64,000 nt of DNA from Cytophagales bacterium WSM2-2 (GTDB taxonomy: Bacteria > Bacteroidota > Bacteroidia > Cytophagales > Cyclobacteriaceae): NCBI GenBank assembly GCA_015472025.1, contig BNHL01000001.1, forward strand, positions 4,204,001 through 4,268,000. The letters run 5' to 3'. The position numbers and the translations under genes are program-made. Shown here one piece after another: positions 25,142 through 33,373 of the stretch (position 1 is the stretch's first letter; the number at the start of each line of letters is the position of its first letter). Under the pieces are notes generated by a model. The model had not been told where the DNA came from. It saw only the letters and a program-made list of their open reading frames with translations, and searched no databases.

Positions 25142-26167
25142 TTATTTTTTTCTAGCCGATGATTGGCGAACTATTAATTCGTGCTTGACAATGATCTTGT
25201 TAAGCTTATTCGACCCCGTATTTTTCAATTCGTTGATCAGCGTTGTCGCGGCAACTTCTCCCATCTCTTCACCGGGGTAATGTACGGTGGTCAGGTTGGG
25301 CTCGATGACCTTGGATATCGGGTCGTCATTGAATCCCACAAAGGCGATCTCGTTCGGGATTTTTACACCTGCCTGTTTGAGCTCACGCATGCAGGCAACA
25401 GCTGAAGTGTCATTCGAAGTGAAAATCCCATCGGGCCTTTTCGACATCTTCAGGATTTCGCGTGCTACTTCTGCTCCGGCCTGGTCACTTAGGTTGGTAG
25501 TGAATACCAGCTTGGGATCGAAAGCAATTTTCTTTTCTGACAGCGCTTTCTTGAAACCCGTGAGGCGGTCCGAGTAAACATTTCTGTTCAGGCTACCACT
25601 GATATGCGCAATGCGCTTGCAACCGCTCTCGATGAGGTGCATGGTAGCATCGTAGCCGGCTTTTTCATTATCGATAACAATGCTTGTGCAATGGGGGAGT
25701 TCGATCACCCGGTCAAAGAAAATGAGAGGAATCCGCTTCTTGAAAATCACATCGAAGTGATCGAGATTTTTTGTTTCTGATGATAAAGAGATAAGCAACC
25801 CGTCAACACGGCCATGAAATAAGGTTTGCGTGCTGGCTATTTCTTTCTTAATCGATTCCTGAGACTGGCTGATGATAAGATTGTACCCGGCACTGTTCAG
25901 TATTTTTTCCATCCCCGCAATGACGCTTGACATGAAGTAGCTGTCGAGTCGTGGCACAATGACACCCACGGTCTTGGAGGTTTTCTTTCTGAGGTTTGAC
26001 GCGAAGGAGTTATGCTGGTAGCCCATTTTTTCGGCTGCCTTTGCGATCCTTTTTTTTGTATCTTTTCGGATGCCCGGATGATCTTTTAGTCCGCGGCTTA
26101 CCGTGGCAGGCGACACATTCAGAGCCTTGGCTATGTCGTAAATAGTGACTTCTTTATTGTGAATCAT
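25142..26167 (-). CDS. LacI-family transcriptional regulator of the uronate/xylan locus
   Basis: 341-aa repressor. An N-terminal HTH (TIYDIAKALNVSPATVSRGL, hinge NSFASNLRKKTSKTVGVIVP) is followed by a periplasmic-binding-protein-like effector domain (about 60-335). It is the first gene of lacI-uxuA-symporter-uxaC and diverges from the GH3 operon. A LacI-type palindrome lies in the GH3 promoter, and a weaker one overlaps this gene's own start codon, so it likely controls both operons. The inducer is probably a uronate or uronate catabolite (inferred from the genes). Confidence 0.93.
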   Translation of the reverse strand: MIHNKEVTIYDIAKALNVSPATVSRGLKDHPGIRKDTKKRIAKAAEKMGYQHNSFASNLRKKTSKTVGVIVPRLDSYFMSSVIAGMEKILNSAGYNLIISQSQESIKKEIASTQTLFHGRVDGLLISLSSETKNLDHFDVIFKKRIPLIFFDRVIELPHCTSIVIDNEKAGYDATMHLIESGCKRIAHISGSLNRNVYSDRLTGFKKALSEKKIAFDPKLVFTTNLSDQAGAEVAREILKMSKRPDGIFTSNDTSAVACMRELKQAGVKIPNEIAFVGFNDDPISKVIEPNLTTVHYPGEEMGEVAATTLINELKNTGSNKLNKIIVKHELIVRQSSARKK

Positions 26168-26180
26168 TCAATCGTTTACA
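26166..26180. promoter_or_regulatory. Weak LacI-type half-palindrome at the lacI start
   Basis: The minus strand reads TGTAAACGATTGAA, with the central CG and flanking A/T pattern of LacI-family operators, overlapping the lacI initiation codon (26165-26167). It could give autoregulation. It matches the consensus less well than the site at 26233. Confidence 0.35.
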
Positions 26181-26194
26181 TTATAGCATAGAAC

Positions 26195-26219
26195 AAAAAT
26201 GCATTAAAAAGTGCATTTT
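26195..26219. repeat. 8-bp inverted repeat in the divergent promoter
   Basis: AAAATGCA (26196-26203) and TGCATTTT (26212-26219) are exact reverse complements 8 bp apart, between lacI and the GH3 promoter. It could be an extra regulator site. Confidence 0.4.
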
Positions 26220-26228
26220 ATAAAATTA

Positions 26229-26262
26229 TTTGTGCAATCGGTTGCAAAAATTTATACTTTTA
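26229..26262 (+). promoter_or_regulatory. GH3 operon promoter with embedded LacI operator
   Basis: TTTG (26229-26232), a 22-bp spacer and TACTTTTA (26255-26262, close to TAnnTTTG) form a Bacteroidota-type promoter 46 bp before the GH3 start. The operator TGCAATCGGTTGCA (26233-26246) is palindromic except for one pair, has the central CG of LacI-family sites, and fills the spacer. Bound repressor would block the polymerase. Confidence 0.7.
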
Positions 26263-26307
26263 TTATCAGAAACAACAAAATCAATTCATCGGCTAAATTC
26301 TTCTACT

Positions 26308-28476
26308 ATGCGAAATGCACTGCGTCTACTCGTATGCCTGTCGATCAGCTTCAGCGCTGCTGCACAGGACTATCTCGATCCATCTAAACCGGTTGATACT
26401 CGTGTCAATGACCTCATCAAGCGTCTGACGCTCGAACAAAAAATAGGTCAGATGGCCTATGGCAGTCCAGCCATTCCGGATCTGAAAATCCCCGCTTACA
26501 ACTGGTGGAATGAAGGCTTGCACGGTGTAGCGAGATCAGGTGTTGCTACTGTGTTTCCGCAAGCCATAGCTCTTGGTGCTTCTTTTGATGAAGACCTTTT
26601 GCTTAGAGTTTCAACTGCTATCTCAGACGAGGCCCGGGCGATGTACAACGCAGCGGTAGCCAAAGGATATTATCAGCAATATGGTGGTCTTTCTTTCTGG
26701 ACACCGAACATTAACATTTTCCGCGATCCGCGCTGGGGCCGTGGCCAGGAGACTTATGGTGAAGATCCATTTTTGACATCGAAGATGGGAGTCGCTTTTG
26801 TGAAAGGCTTGCAAGGCAATGATCCGAACTATTTAAAGTTAGCAGCCTGTGCAAAGCACTTTGCCGTTCACAGTGGTCCGGAGAAATTGCGTCACGAGTT
26901 TAACGCAGTGGCATCACCTAAGGATTTGCGTGAAACTTACCTTCCTGCGTTCAAAGCTCTGGTTGGAGCAAAAGTAGAAGCCGTGATGTGTGCTTACAAT
27001 CGTACCAACGGAGAACCTTGTTGTGCTAATAATTTTCTGCTGAACGAAGTGCTTTTCAAAGAGTGGGGGTTTAAGGGACACGTGCTGAGTGACTGCTGGG
27101 CAATTGCAGATTTCTATAATGGCCACAAAACGGTGGGTACGATGGCTGAGGCTGCAGCATTGGCAGTGAAAAGTGGCGTGAGCCTGAATTGCGGAGACGA
27201 ATATCCCGCTTTGCTTGAAGCCGTTAAGAAGAATTTAATTTCTGAAAAAGATATTGACACAGCACTTGCGACTTTGCTTCGCACCCGGTTCAAACTCGGC
27301 CTGCTCGATCCCAAAGACAAGAATCCATACAACGCAATACCCGTCAGTGTTATCAATAGTGACAAGCACCGGCAGTTAGCGAAGGAAGCAGCGCTGAAAT
27401 CAATTGTGTTGCTGAAGAACAATGGTATTCTTCCGCTAAAGAACAATCTCTCCAAGTATCTGATCACAGGACCAAATGCATCAAGCGTGGAAGCGCTTAT
27501 CGGGAATTACTACGGAGTCAATCCGAAACTAGTGACGATCCTCGAGGGAATTGCCGGTGGACTGGAGACAGGAAGCCAGATGGAATATCGCCCGGGAACT
27601 TTGCTCGATGGTGAGAACGTGAACCCCATCGATTGGACAACTTCCGTTTCGAAGAACAGCGATGCTACTATTGTCGTGCTCGGAATTACAGGATTGATCG
27701 AAGGAGAAGAAGGAGAATCCATTGCTTCAAAATACTCTGGTGATCGCCTCGATTACAACCTTCCTAAAAATCAGATCGACTACCTGAAAAAGCTCCGCAA
27801 CAACAATACGAAGCCTATCATTGCAGTGGTCACCGGTGGAAGCCCGATGAACCTGGCGGAAGTGCATGAGCTTGCCGATGCGGTGGTGCTTGCGTGGTAT
27901 CCTGGCGAAGAAGGCGGTAATGCCGTGGCCGATATCATTTTTGGAAAGACAGCCCCATCAGGGCGCCTGCCGATTACTTTCCCAAAATCATTGAGCCAGC
28001 TTCCAGCCTATGAAGATTACACGATGAATGGAAGGACTTATCGGTTCATGAAAGAAGAACCATTGTATCCTTTTGGCTTTGGATTGAGCTACACCAAGTT
28101 CAACTACTCCAATGCAAAACTTTCATCTCCTTCAATTAAGAAAGATCAGAATACGGAAATTGAAGTAACGGTAAGCAATACAGGAAGCATGGAAGGAGAA
28201 GAAGTGGTGCAGCTTTACATCACCGATGTACAGGCCAGTTCGCGTACGCCTTTCTATGCTATGAAAGGGATCAAGCGTGTAAAAATAAAAGCCGGAGGAT
28301 CTGAGGTGGTGAAGTTTACCGTGACTCCAGAAATGCTCACGTTGATTACTGACAAAGGCGAACCGGTTATAGAGCCGGGCGAATTCAAAATTACTGTCGC
28401 AGGTTCTTTGCCGGGAAGCCGGAGCGAAGCACTGGGAGCAGCTAAATCACAACAAGTTGTACTCACGGTGAAGTAA
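26308..28476 (+). CDS. Glycoside hydrolase family 3 (beta-xylosidase/beta-glucosidase-like)
   Basis: 722-aa secreted exo-glycosidase. The start is the ATG at 26308, giving a signal peptide (LRLLVCLSISFSAAAQ); the GTG at 26230 lies in the promoter and is rejected. The N-terminal GH3 barrel has WWNEGLHGVARSG, FWTPNINIFRDPRWGRGQET and KHFAVHSGPE. The nucleophile Asp is in GHVLSDCWAI. The GH3_C domain and a C-terminal FN3-like domain (VTVSNTGSMEGEEVVQLY) follow. The WGRGQET and SDCWAI wording is closest to xylosidase/arabinosidase branches. In this locus it probably releases xylose from glucuronoxylan fragments. Confidence 0.93.
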   Translation: MRNALRLLVCLSISFSAAAQDYLDPSKPVDTRVNDLIKRLTLEQKIGQMAYGSPAIPDLKIPAYNWWNEGLHGVARSGVATVFPQAIALGASFDEDLLLRVSTAISDEARAMYNAAVAKGYYQQYGGLSFWTPNINIFRDPRWGRGQETYGEDPFLTSKMGVAFVKGLQGNDPNYLKLAACAKHFAVHSGPEKLRHEFNAVASPKDLRETYLPAFKALVGAKVEAVMCAYNRTNGEPCCANNFLLNEVLFKEWGFKGHVLSDCWAIADFYNGHKTVGTMAEAAALAVKSGVSLNCGDEYPALLEAVKKNLISEKDIDTALATLLRTRFKLGLLDPKDKNPYNAIPVSVINSDKHRQLAKEAALKSIVLLKNNGILPLKNNLSKYLITGPNASSVEALIGNYYGVNPKLVTILEGIAGGLETGSQMEYRPGTLLDGENVNPIDWTTSVSKNSDATIVVLGITGLIEGEEGESIASKYSGDRLDYNLPKNQIDYLKKLRNNNTKPIIAVVTGGSPMNLAEVHELADAVVLAWYPGEEGGNAVADIIFGKTAPSGRLPITFPKSLSQLPAYEDYTMNGRTYRFMKEEPLYPFGFGLSYTKFNYSNAKLSSPSIKKDQNTEIEVTVSNTGSMEGEEVVQLYITDVQASSRTPFYAMKGIKRVKIKAGGSEVVKFTVTPEMLTLITDKGEPVIEPGEFKITVAGSLPGSRSEALGAAKSQQVVLTVK

Positions 28477-28537
28477 GGCTTTTCAATGTCTGGGTTGGCT
28501 TGTAAAAGGATGTTTCACTAACTGAATTTTTCAAGGT

Positions 28538-29764
28538 ATGAGAACTTCGAAAAATGTGCTGGCAGGTTTTCTGTTGGTGTATTCTGTTATAAGTAATGCG
28601 CAAAAGATCGCAACGTTCGTTGTTGACCTTCCGGGTACTGCAAACGTAATCGAAGTGCCGGTAAGCGTTGATTTGAGAACTCTCAGCAATGTGGATGGGG
28701 CACTTAGGCTGATCGAGACAACTGGTGGAAAAAGCGTACCTGTACCATTTCAAATCAGCTCCGATAGGCAACAATTGTATTGGGTAATAAAGCCCGGTGA
28801 AAACAAAAGAGTGTTTGAATTGTTGAAAGGCAGGACACCTTTCTTTTCACTTGTTGAAGGCACGAAAGACAAAGGCGCGTTGACGATCCGCACAGGCAAT
28901 CAGAATTTGTTGCGTTACGCATTCCAGACCGTTTATCCTCCCGCAGGAATAGACACCGCTTTCAAAAGAAGTGCTTTTATCCATCCACTATGGACACCAC
29001 ACGGACAGGAGCTGACGCGCATCCAGGCACCAGATCATTACCATCATTATGGAATCTGGAATCCATGGACACATGTTTTGTTCGAGGGAGACACCGTTGA
29101 TTTTTGGAATTTAAAAGACCGGAAGGGAACCGTCCGCTTCGCCAAATTTATTTCAGAGGCCAATGGTCAGGTTTATTCTGAATTTACAGTTCAGCATGAT
29201 CACGTTGCTTTTAAAAAAGACGGCAAGGAAAAAACAGCGCTGAACGAATTGCAAACCGTGCGCGTGTATCGGTCGGAAAATGGTGCAGACCATTACATTG
29301 TTGATGTTACTATTGCGATGAAATGCGCCAGTCAAAGTCCTTTTCAAATCCTGACCTATCGGTACGGAGGTTTAGGATGGCGAGCAACGGAAAAATGGAA
29401 AAAGGACAATAGCGAAGTCCTTACGTCCGAAAGTAAAACACGAAAGGATGCGGACGGGTCTACTGCCCGGTGGTTCTTTGTGCAGGGATCGCTTGACAAT
29501 GACTATGGCGGACTTGCGTGGCTGTCATCGCCTGAGAACTACAATCACCCGGAGCCATTACGCATCTGGCCAGAGGATTCCAATAAAGGAGAGATGTTCT
29601 CCATGTTTGCACCTACTAAAAACAAAGATTGGGTACTGCAGCCAGGGCAGAGTTACATTTTGAAATACAGGTTCGTGGTATTCAATGGCCATTTCACAAA
29701 AGAGAAAGCCGAAGATGCCTGGCAACGCTATGCCGTGAAGCCGAAAATTGAAATCCAAAAATGA
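28538..29764 (+). CDS. DUF6807 (PmoA-like) secreted protein
   Basis: 408-aa protein with a signal peptide (NVLAGFLLVYSVISNAQ). The domain, annotated in databases as 'methane oxygenase PmoA' or DUF6807, is recognised by PDHYHHYGIWNPWTH, TVDFWNLKDRKGTV, LAWLSSPENYNHPEPLRIWP and SYILKYRFVVFNGHF. It is not a methane monooxygenase. The family is beta-rich and sits beside Gfo/Idh/MocA oxidoreductases and glycosidases in Bacteroidota. The biochemical activity is unknown to me. It lies 61 bp after GH3 and 35 bp before an oxidoreductase. Confidence 0.85.
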   Translation: MRTSKNVLAGFLLVYSVISNAQKIATFVVDLPGTANVIEVPVSVDLRTLSNVDGALRLIETTGGKSVPVPFQISSDRQQLYWVIKPGENKRVFELLKGRTPFFSLVEGTKDKGALTIRTGNQNLLRYAFQTVYPPAGIDTAFKRSAFIHPLWTPHGQELTRIQAPDHYHHYGIWNPWTHVLFEGDTVDFWNLKDRKGTVRFAKFISEANGQVYSEFTVQHDHVAFKKDGKEKTALNELQTVRVYRSENGADHYIVDVTIAMKCASQSPFQILTYRYGGLGWRATEKWKKDNSEVLTSESKTRKDADGSTARWFFVQGSLDNDYGGLAWLSSPENYNHPEPLRIWPEDSNKGEMFSMFAPTKNKDWVLQPGQSYILKYRFVVFNGHFTKEKAEDAWQRYAVKPKIEIQK

Positions 29765-29799
29765 AACGGAGACAGTTTTTAAAATAAAACCTTGATGAT

Positions 29800-31200
29800 A
29801 TGAAAAGAGAAAGCGGATCGAAGATTTCACGCAGGAAATTTATTCAGTCGTCAGCAAAGGCAACAGCGCTCACTGCGTTGAGTGTTGCCGGATTTCCGAG
29901 CATAGTACCGTCAAGTGTTTTTGGGAAGAATGCACCGAGCAATCGTATTAACATAGGAGCTATTGGCACGGGACGTATTTCACGCATTCACGATTTGCCG
30001 GGTGTTTGGAAGTACGATTACGCTAATGTGATTGCCGTCTGTGATCTGGACACGAAGCGAGCCGCGGACGGAAAGCTTCTGGTAAACGAATATTACGCTA
30101 AAAAGACAGGCAAGCCTTATGATGGCGTGAAAGTGTATAATGACTATCGCGAGTTGATCAACAATAAAGACATTGATGCAGTCATCATCAGTACGCCAGA
30201 TCACACGCATGCGATGATCGCTATAGCAGCAGCTAGGGCAGGAAAACATATTTACATGCAAAAGCCGGCCTCACTCACGATCTCAGAGGGAAGAGTTGTC
30301 AGCGATATTGTTCAAAAAAGTAAAGTGATATTTCAGATAGGGAGTCAGCAGCGGTCATCAACGCAGTTCAGGTATGCAGCAGAACTGGTGCGCAACGGAA
30401 GGTTAGGTCAACTGAAAACAGTTTACGTTGGTTTACCGGGTGATCCTTCCGGAGATGAGGAACCAGAGATGCCCATTCCACCAAATCTTAATTACGATAT
30501 GTGGTTGGGCTCAACACCCAATGTTTACTATACGGAGAAACGCGTTCATCCGCAGGCTGACTACGGAAGACCGGGGTGGTTGCGCTGTGAGCAGTTCGGT
30601 GCGGGGATGATCACGGGCTGGGGTTCGCATCACGTTGACTCCGCACACTGGGCCATGAACACGGAGCTTACCGGACCAGTAGAAGTCTGGGGCAAAGCGG
30701 AATTTCCAACCAAAGGCCTGTGGGATGTTCACGGCATTTTCAGAACGGAAGCATTGTATGCGAACGGAGTGAAGATGGTGGTAAGTAATGAACTTCCCAA
30801 CGGGATCAAGTTTGAAGGAACGGAAGGTTGGTTGTTTGTGACACGCGGCAACTACCAGGCGACTGCAAGTGATCCAGTACCGGATGCAAATGGCACAAAG
30901 CCACTGGACGCAAGCGATTTGAAGATTATAAAGTCAGAGATCGCCACGAGTGAAACCCATCTTCCAGTAAGCACCGATCACCATGGTAACTGGCTTGAGA
31001 GCATTCAGAAGAAGGTACAACCTATTGCGGCGCCCGTGGAAATTGCTCATCGGTCGTGTTCGACATGCCTGATCCATCACATCGCCATGAAGTTGAAGCG
31101 CAAGGTGTATTGGGATCCTGCTAAAGAGAAATTCAACAACGATGACGAGGCCAACAAAATGTTGTCCCGGCCACAACGTGCTCCTTACATCATCAAGTAA
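29800..31200 (+). CDS. Gfo/Idh/MocA oxidoreductase with Tat signal
   Basis: 466-aa NAD(P)-dependent oxidoreductase, probably exported folded with its cofactor. The Tat signal is SRRKFIQSSAKATALTAL. The Rossmann motif is GAIGTGRISRIHD, followed by VCDLD; the active-site segment is YMQKPASLT, with Lys in place of the usual EKP motif. The C-terminal alpha/beta domain has WLRCEQFGAGMITGWGSHH, with a His pair. Related exported enzymes in Bacteroidota oxidise glycosides at C3 (3-keto-sugar pathway). Here the substrate may be a xylo- or glucurono-oligosaccharide; this is inferred from the neighbours. Confidence 0.9.
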   Translation: MKRESGSKISRRKFIQSSAKATALTALSVAGFPSIVPSSVFGKNAPSNRINIGAIGTGRISRIHDLPGVWKYDYANVIAVCDLDTKRAADGKLLVNEYYAKKTGKPYDGVKVYNDYRELINNKDIDAVIISTPDHTHAMIAIAAARAGKHIYMQKPASLTISEGRVVSDIVQKSKVIFQIGSQQRSSTQFRYAAELVRNGRLGQLKTVYVGLPGDPSGDEEPEMPIPPNLNYDMWLGSTPNVYYTEKRVHPQADYGRPGWLRCEQFGAGMITGWGSHHVDSAHWAMNTELTGPVEVWGKAEFPTKGLWDVHGIFRTEALYANGVKMVVSNELPNGIKFEGTEGWLFVTRGNYQATASDPVPDANGTKPLDASDLKIIKSEIATSETHLPVSTDHHGNWLESIQKKVQPIAAPVEIAHRSCSTCLIHHIAMKLKRKVYWDPAKEKFNNDDEANKMLSRPQRAPYIIK

Positions 31201-31206
31201 ATTGCT

Positions 31207-31980
31207 ATGACGGCAATTCTGAAAATAGGTCTGCTCGTATTCGCTTTAGATTTTTCCGTGATCGTAGTGGCGCAGGATTCCATCCAATCAAAAATGTATT
31301 CATGGCAAAAACCTGTGCACATCACGAACCGGAACATTCTTTCAGCGACTTTGTTTGAAGGCAGCGCCCATGACATGAGTTATATGCAAATGAGTGCTAA
31401 TACGCTTATGCCTTCGAAAGGGAAAATCAAACTGACTGTTCCAGCAAATGAAGAGCGCTTGCTATTTATAAAAACCGGTGTACTCAGTATTTCTATCGGA
31501 GATTCAAGCCGGTCAATAGGCCGTGGAAGTGTTGTGTTATTACTGCCGAATGAAAAATACAGTTTGCAGTCGGGCAAAGATTCATGCAGCTACTACATGA
31601 TGAACTATCACTCCAAATCACCGATCTCAAAGGAAAAAAGGAAGGAACAGGGATCAATGGTCATCGATTGGAATAAAGTGGCATTCAAACCTCATGATCG
31701 TGGTGGTATTCGCAATTTCTTTGAGAGACCAACGGCCATGTGTCGCAGGCTGGAGATCCATGTGACCACACTCAACGAAGGGATAAAAAGCCATGAACCT
31801 CACCGACATAGGGCAGAAGAAATCGTATTGGTCATCGATAATAAAACCGAAATGCAGATAGCCGATGCCTTTCACAAAGGGAACACGGGTGATCTTTATT
31901 ATCTGGGTTCGAATGTTTCTCACGCCATTCGCAACGATGGGAAAGGACAGTGTATTTATTATGCCATTCAGTTTGAATAG
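31207..31980 (+). CDS. Secreted double-cupin protein
   Basis: 257-aa protein with a signal peptide (ILKIGLLVFALDFSVIVVAQ). Two cupin folds are visible (about 60-140 and 170-250). The second carries the metal-binding pattern SHEPHRHRAEEIVLVI plus a distal His (NVSHAIRNDG); the first has lost the His cluster. Cupins of this kind are isomerases, epimerases or sugar-binding proteins. It starts 6 bp after the oxidoreductase and 9 bp before the next one, so it probably acts on the same carbohydrate intermediate. No specific reaction can be assigned. Confidence 0.8.
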   Translation: MTAILKIGLLVFALDFSVIVVAQDSIQSKMYSWQKPVHITNRNILSATLFEGSAHDMSYMQMSANTLMPSKGKIKLTVPANEERLLFIKTGVLSISIGDSSRSIGRGSVVLLLPNEKYSLQSGKDSCSYYMMNYHSKSPISKEKRKEQGSMVIDWNKVAFKPHDRGGIRNFFERPTAMCRRLEIHVTTLNEGIKSHEPHRHRAEEIVLVIDNKTEMQIADAFHKGNTGDLYYLGSNVSHAIRNDGKGQCIYYAIQFE

Positions 31981-31989
31981 AATCAATTT

Positions 31990-33351
31990 ATGAATAGAAT
32001 ACTTGCCCTTGGTTGTGTTGCTTCACTGCTGATGTCCTGCGGAAAAAAAAATGAAGAACAAAACTCAATGATTCAGTTAATCACAGTTGATCCTGGACAT
32101 TTTCATGCAGCCCTAGTGCAAAAGACCATGTACACTGGCGTGGACTCCATTGTAAAAATATATGCGCCTGAAGGGCCGGATCTTCAATTGCACGTGGGTC
32201 GGATCGAGTCGTACAACATGCGGAGCGAAAACCCGACACATTGGAAGGAAGAAATTTATACTGGCAACGATTTTTTTGAGAAAGCATTGCAAGAGAAAAA
32301 AGGAAGTGTAGTCGTATTGGCGGGTAATAATGGTAAGAAGACCGATTACATTTTGAAAGCGGTAGAGAACGGCTTCAACGTGTTGGCCGATAAACCGATG
32401 GCAATCAACACAAGAGACTTTGAAGTTTTGAAAAATGCTTTCTCAACGTCAAAGAAAAACAATCTTCTGCTTTACGATATCATGACGGAACGATTCGAGA
32501 TTGCAACGGTCTTGCAACGTGAGTTCTCGATGATGCCTGAGGTGTTCGGGACAATCGAGCTCGGGACATTGGAAAACCCCGCTGTTGTAAAGAAGAGTGT
32601 GCATCACTTCTATAAAAATGTTTCCGGTGCAGTACTGAAACGTCCGGCTTGGTTTATGGATGTCAATCAGCAGGGAGAGGGCATTGTTGATGTCACCACA
32701 CACCTGGTTGACCAGGTACAGTGGGAGTGCTTCCCAGGACAGACGATCGACTATTTGAAAGATATTGAATTGCTCACAGCCAGGCGATGGGCTACCGATA
32801 TGACGCTGTCTGAGTTCAGTTCTGTGACACAGGAAAAGAAATTTCCCTCTTATCTTATTTCAAATGTAAAGAATGACAGTGTCCTCAGCATTTTTAGTAA
32901 TGGGGAAATTAATTACAAGCTCAGAGGGATTTGTGCACAAGTTTCAGTGGAGTGGAAATACAAAGCTCCGGAAGGTGGCGGTGATACACATTACTCGATC
33001 ATGCGTGGAACGAGGTCGAAGCTTGTGATCCGGCAGACAGCGGAGCAACAGTACCAACCAACTTTGTACATCGAACCTGTAAATAATGAGCTCACGGAGG
33101 CAACAATAGTTGCTGCGGTGAAAAAGTTGAATGATCAATTTCCGGGACTGGAGGTGAAAAAGATATCCAATGGTTGGGAAGTTTTGATCCCTGCTAAATA
33201 CCGGGAAGGACATGAGGCTCACTTCGCCAGGGTAACTCAGAATTATTTGGAATACTTACGCAAAGGAAATATTCCCGAATGGGAAATGCCGAATATGCTC
33301 GCCAAATACTATACCACCACACAGGCATTTGATCTTGCAAGGAAAAAGTAA
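31990..33351 (+). CDS. Gfo/Idh/MocA-family lipoprotein oxidoreductase
   Basis: 453-aa predicted lipoprotein (lipobox LLMSC, residues 14-18). The N-terminal Rossmann-like domain begins IQLITVDPGHFHAALVQKT, without the classic GxGxxG, and contains NVLADKPMAI in the EKP position. The long C-terminal domain (FVDVTTHLVDQVQWE, VEWKYKAPEGGGDTHYS) is of the 'putative oxidoreductase C-terminal' type. The atypical nucleotide-binding loop means it may bind cofactor differently or not at all. Being membrane-tethered and cotranscribed with the Tat-exported homologue, it may work with it in the periplasm. Confidence 0.87.
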   Translation: MNRILALGCVASLLMSCGKKNEEQNSMIQLITVDPGHFHAALVQKTMYTGVDSIVKIYAPEGPDLQLHVGRIESYNMRSENPTHWKEEIYTGNDFFEKALQEKKGSVVVLAGNNGKKTDYILKAVENGFNVLADKPMAINTRDFEVLKNAFSTSKKNNLLLYDIMTERFEIATVLQREFSMMPEVFGTIELGTLENPAVVKKSVHHFYKNVSGAVLKRPAWFMDVNQQGEGIVDVTTHLVDQVQWECFPGQTIDYLKDIELLTARRWATDMTLSEFSSVTQEKKFPSYLISNVKNDSVLSIFSNGEINYKLRGICAQVSVEWKYKAPEGGGDTHYSIMRGTRSKLVIRQTAEQQYQPTLYIEPVNNELTEATIVAAVKKLNDQFPGLEVKKISNGWEVLIPAKYREGHEAHFARVTQNYLEYLRKGNIPEWEMPNMLAKYYTTTQAFDLARKK

Positions 33352-33373
33352 CAGGACTTAATAAAAGATAATT

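Noticed and set aside
26230-26307. GTG start of GH3 at 26230
   Set aside because: This segment holds the promoter and LacI operator, and the later ATG gives a proper signal peptide.
28538-29764. Methane monooxygenase subunit
   Set aside because: The 'PmoA' database label for DUF6807 is a misnomer; the protein is secreted, not membrane-embedded, and lies in a sugar locus.
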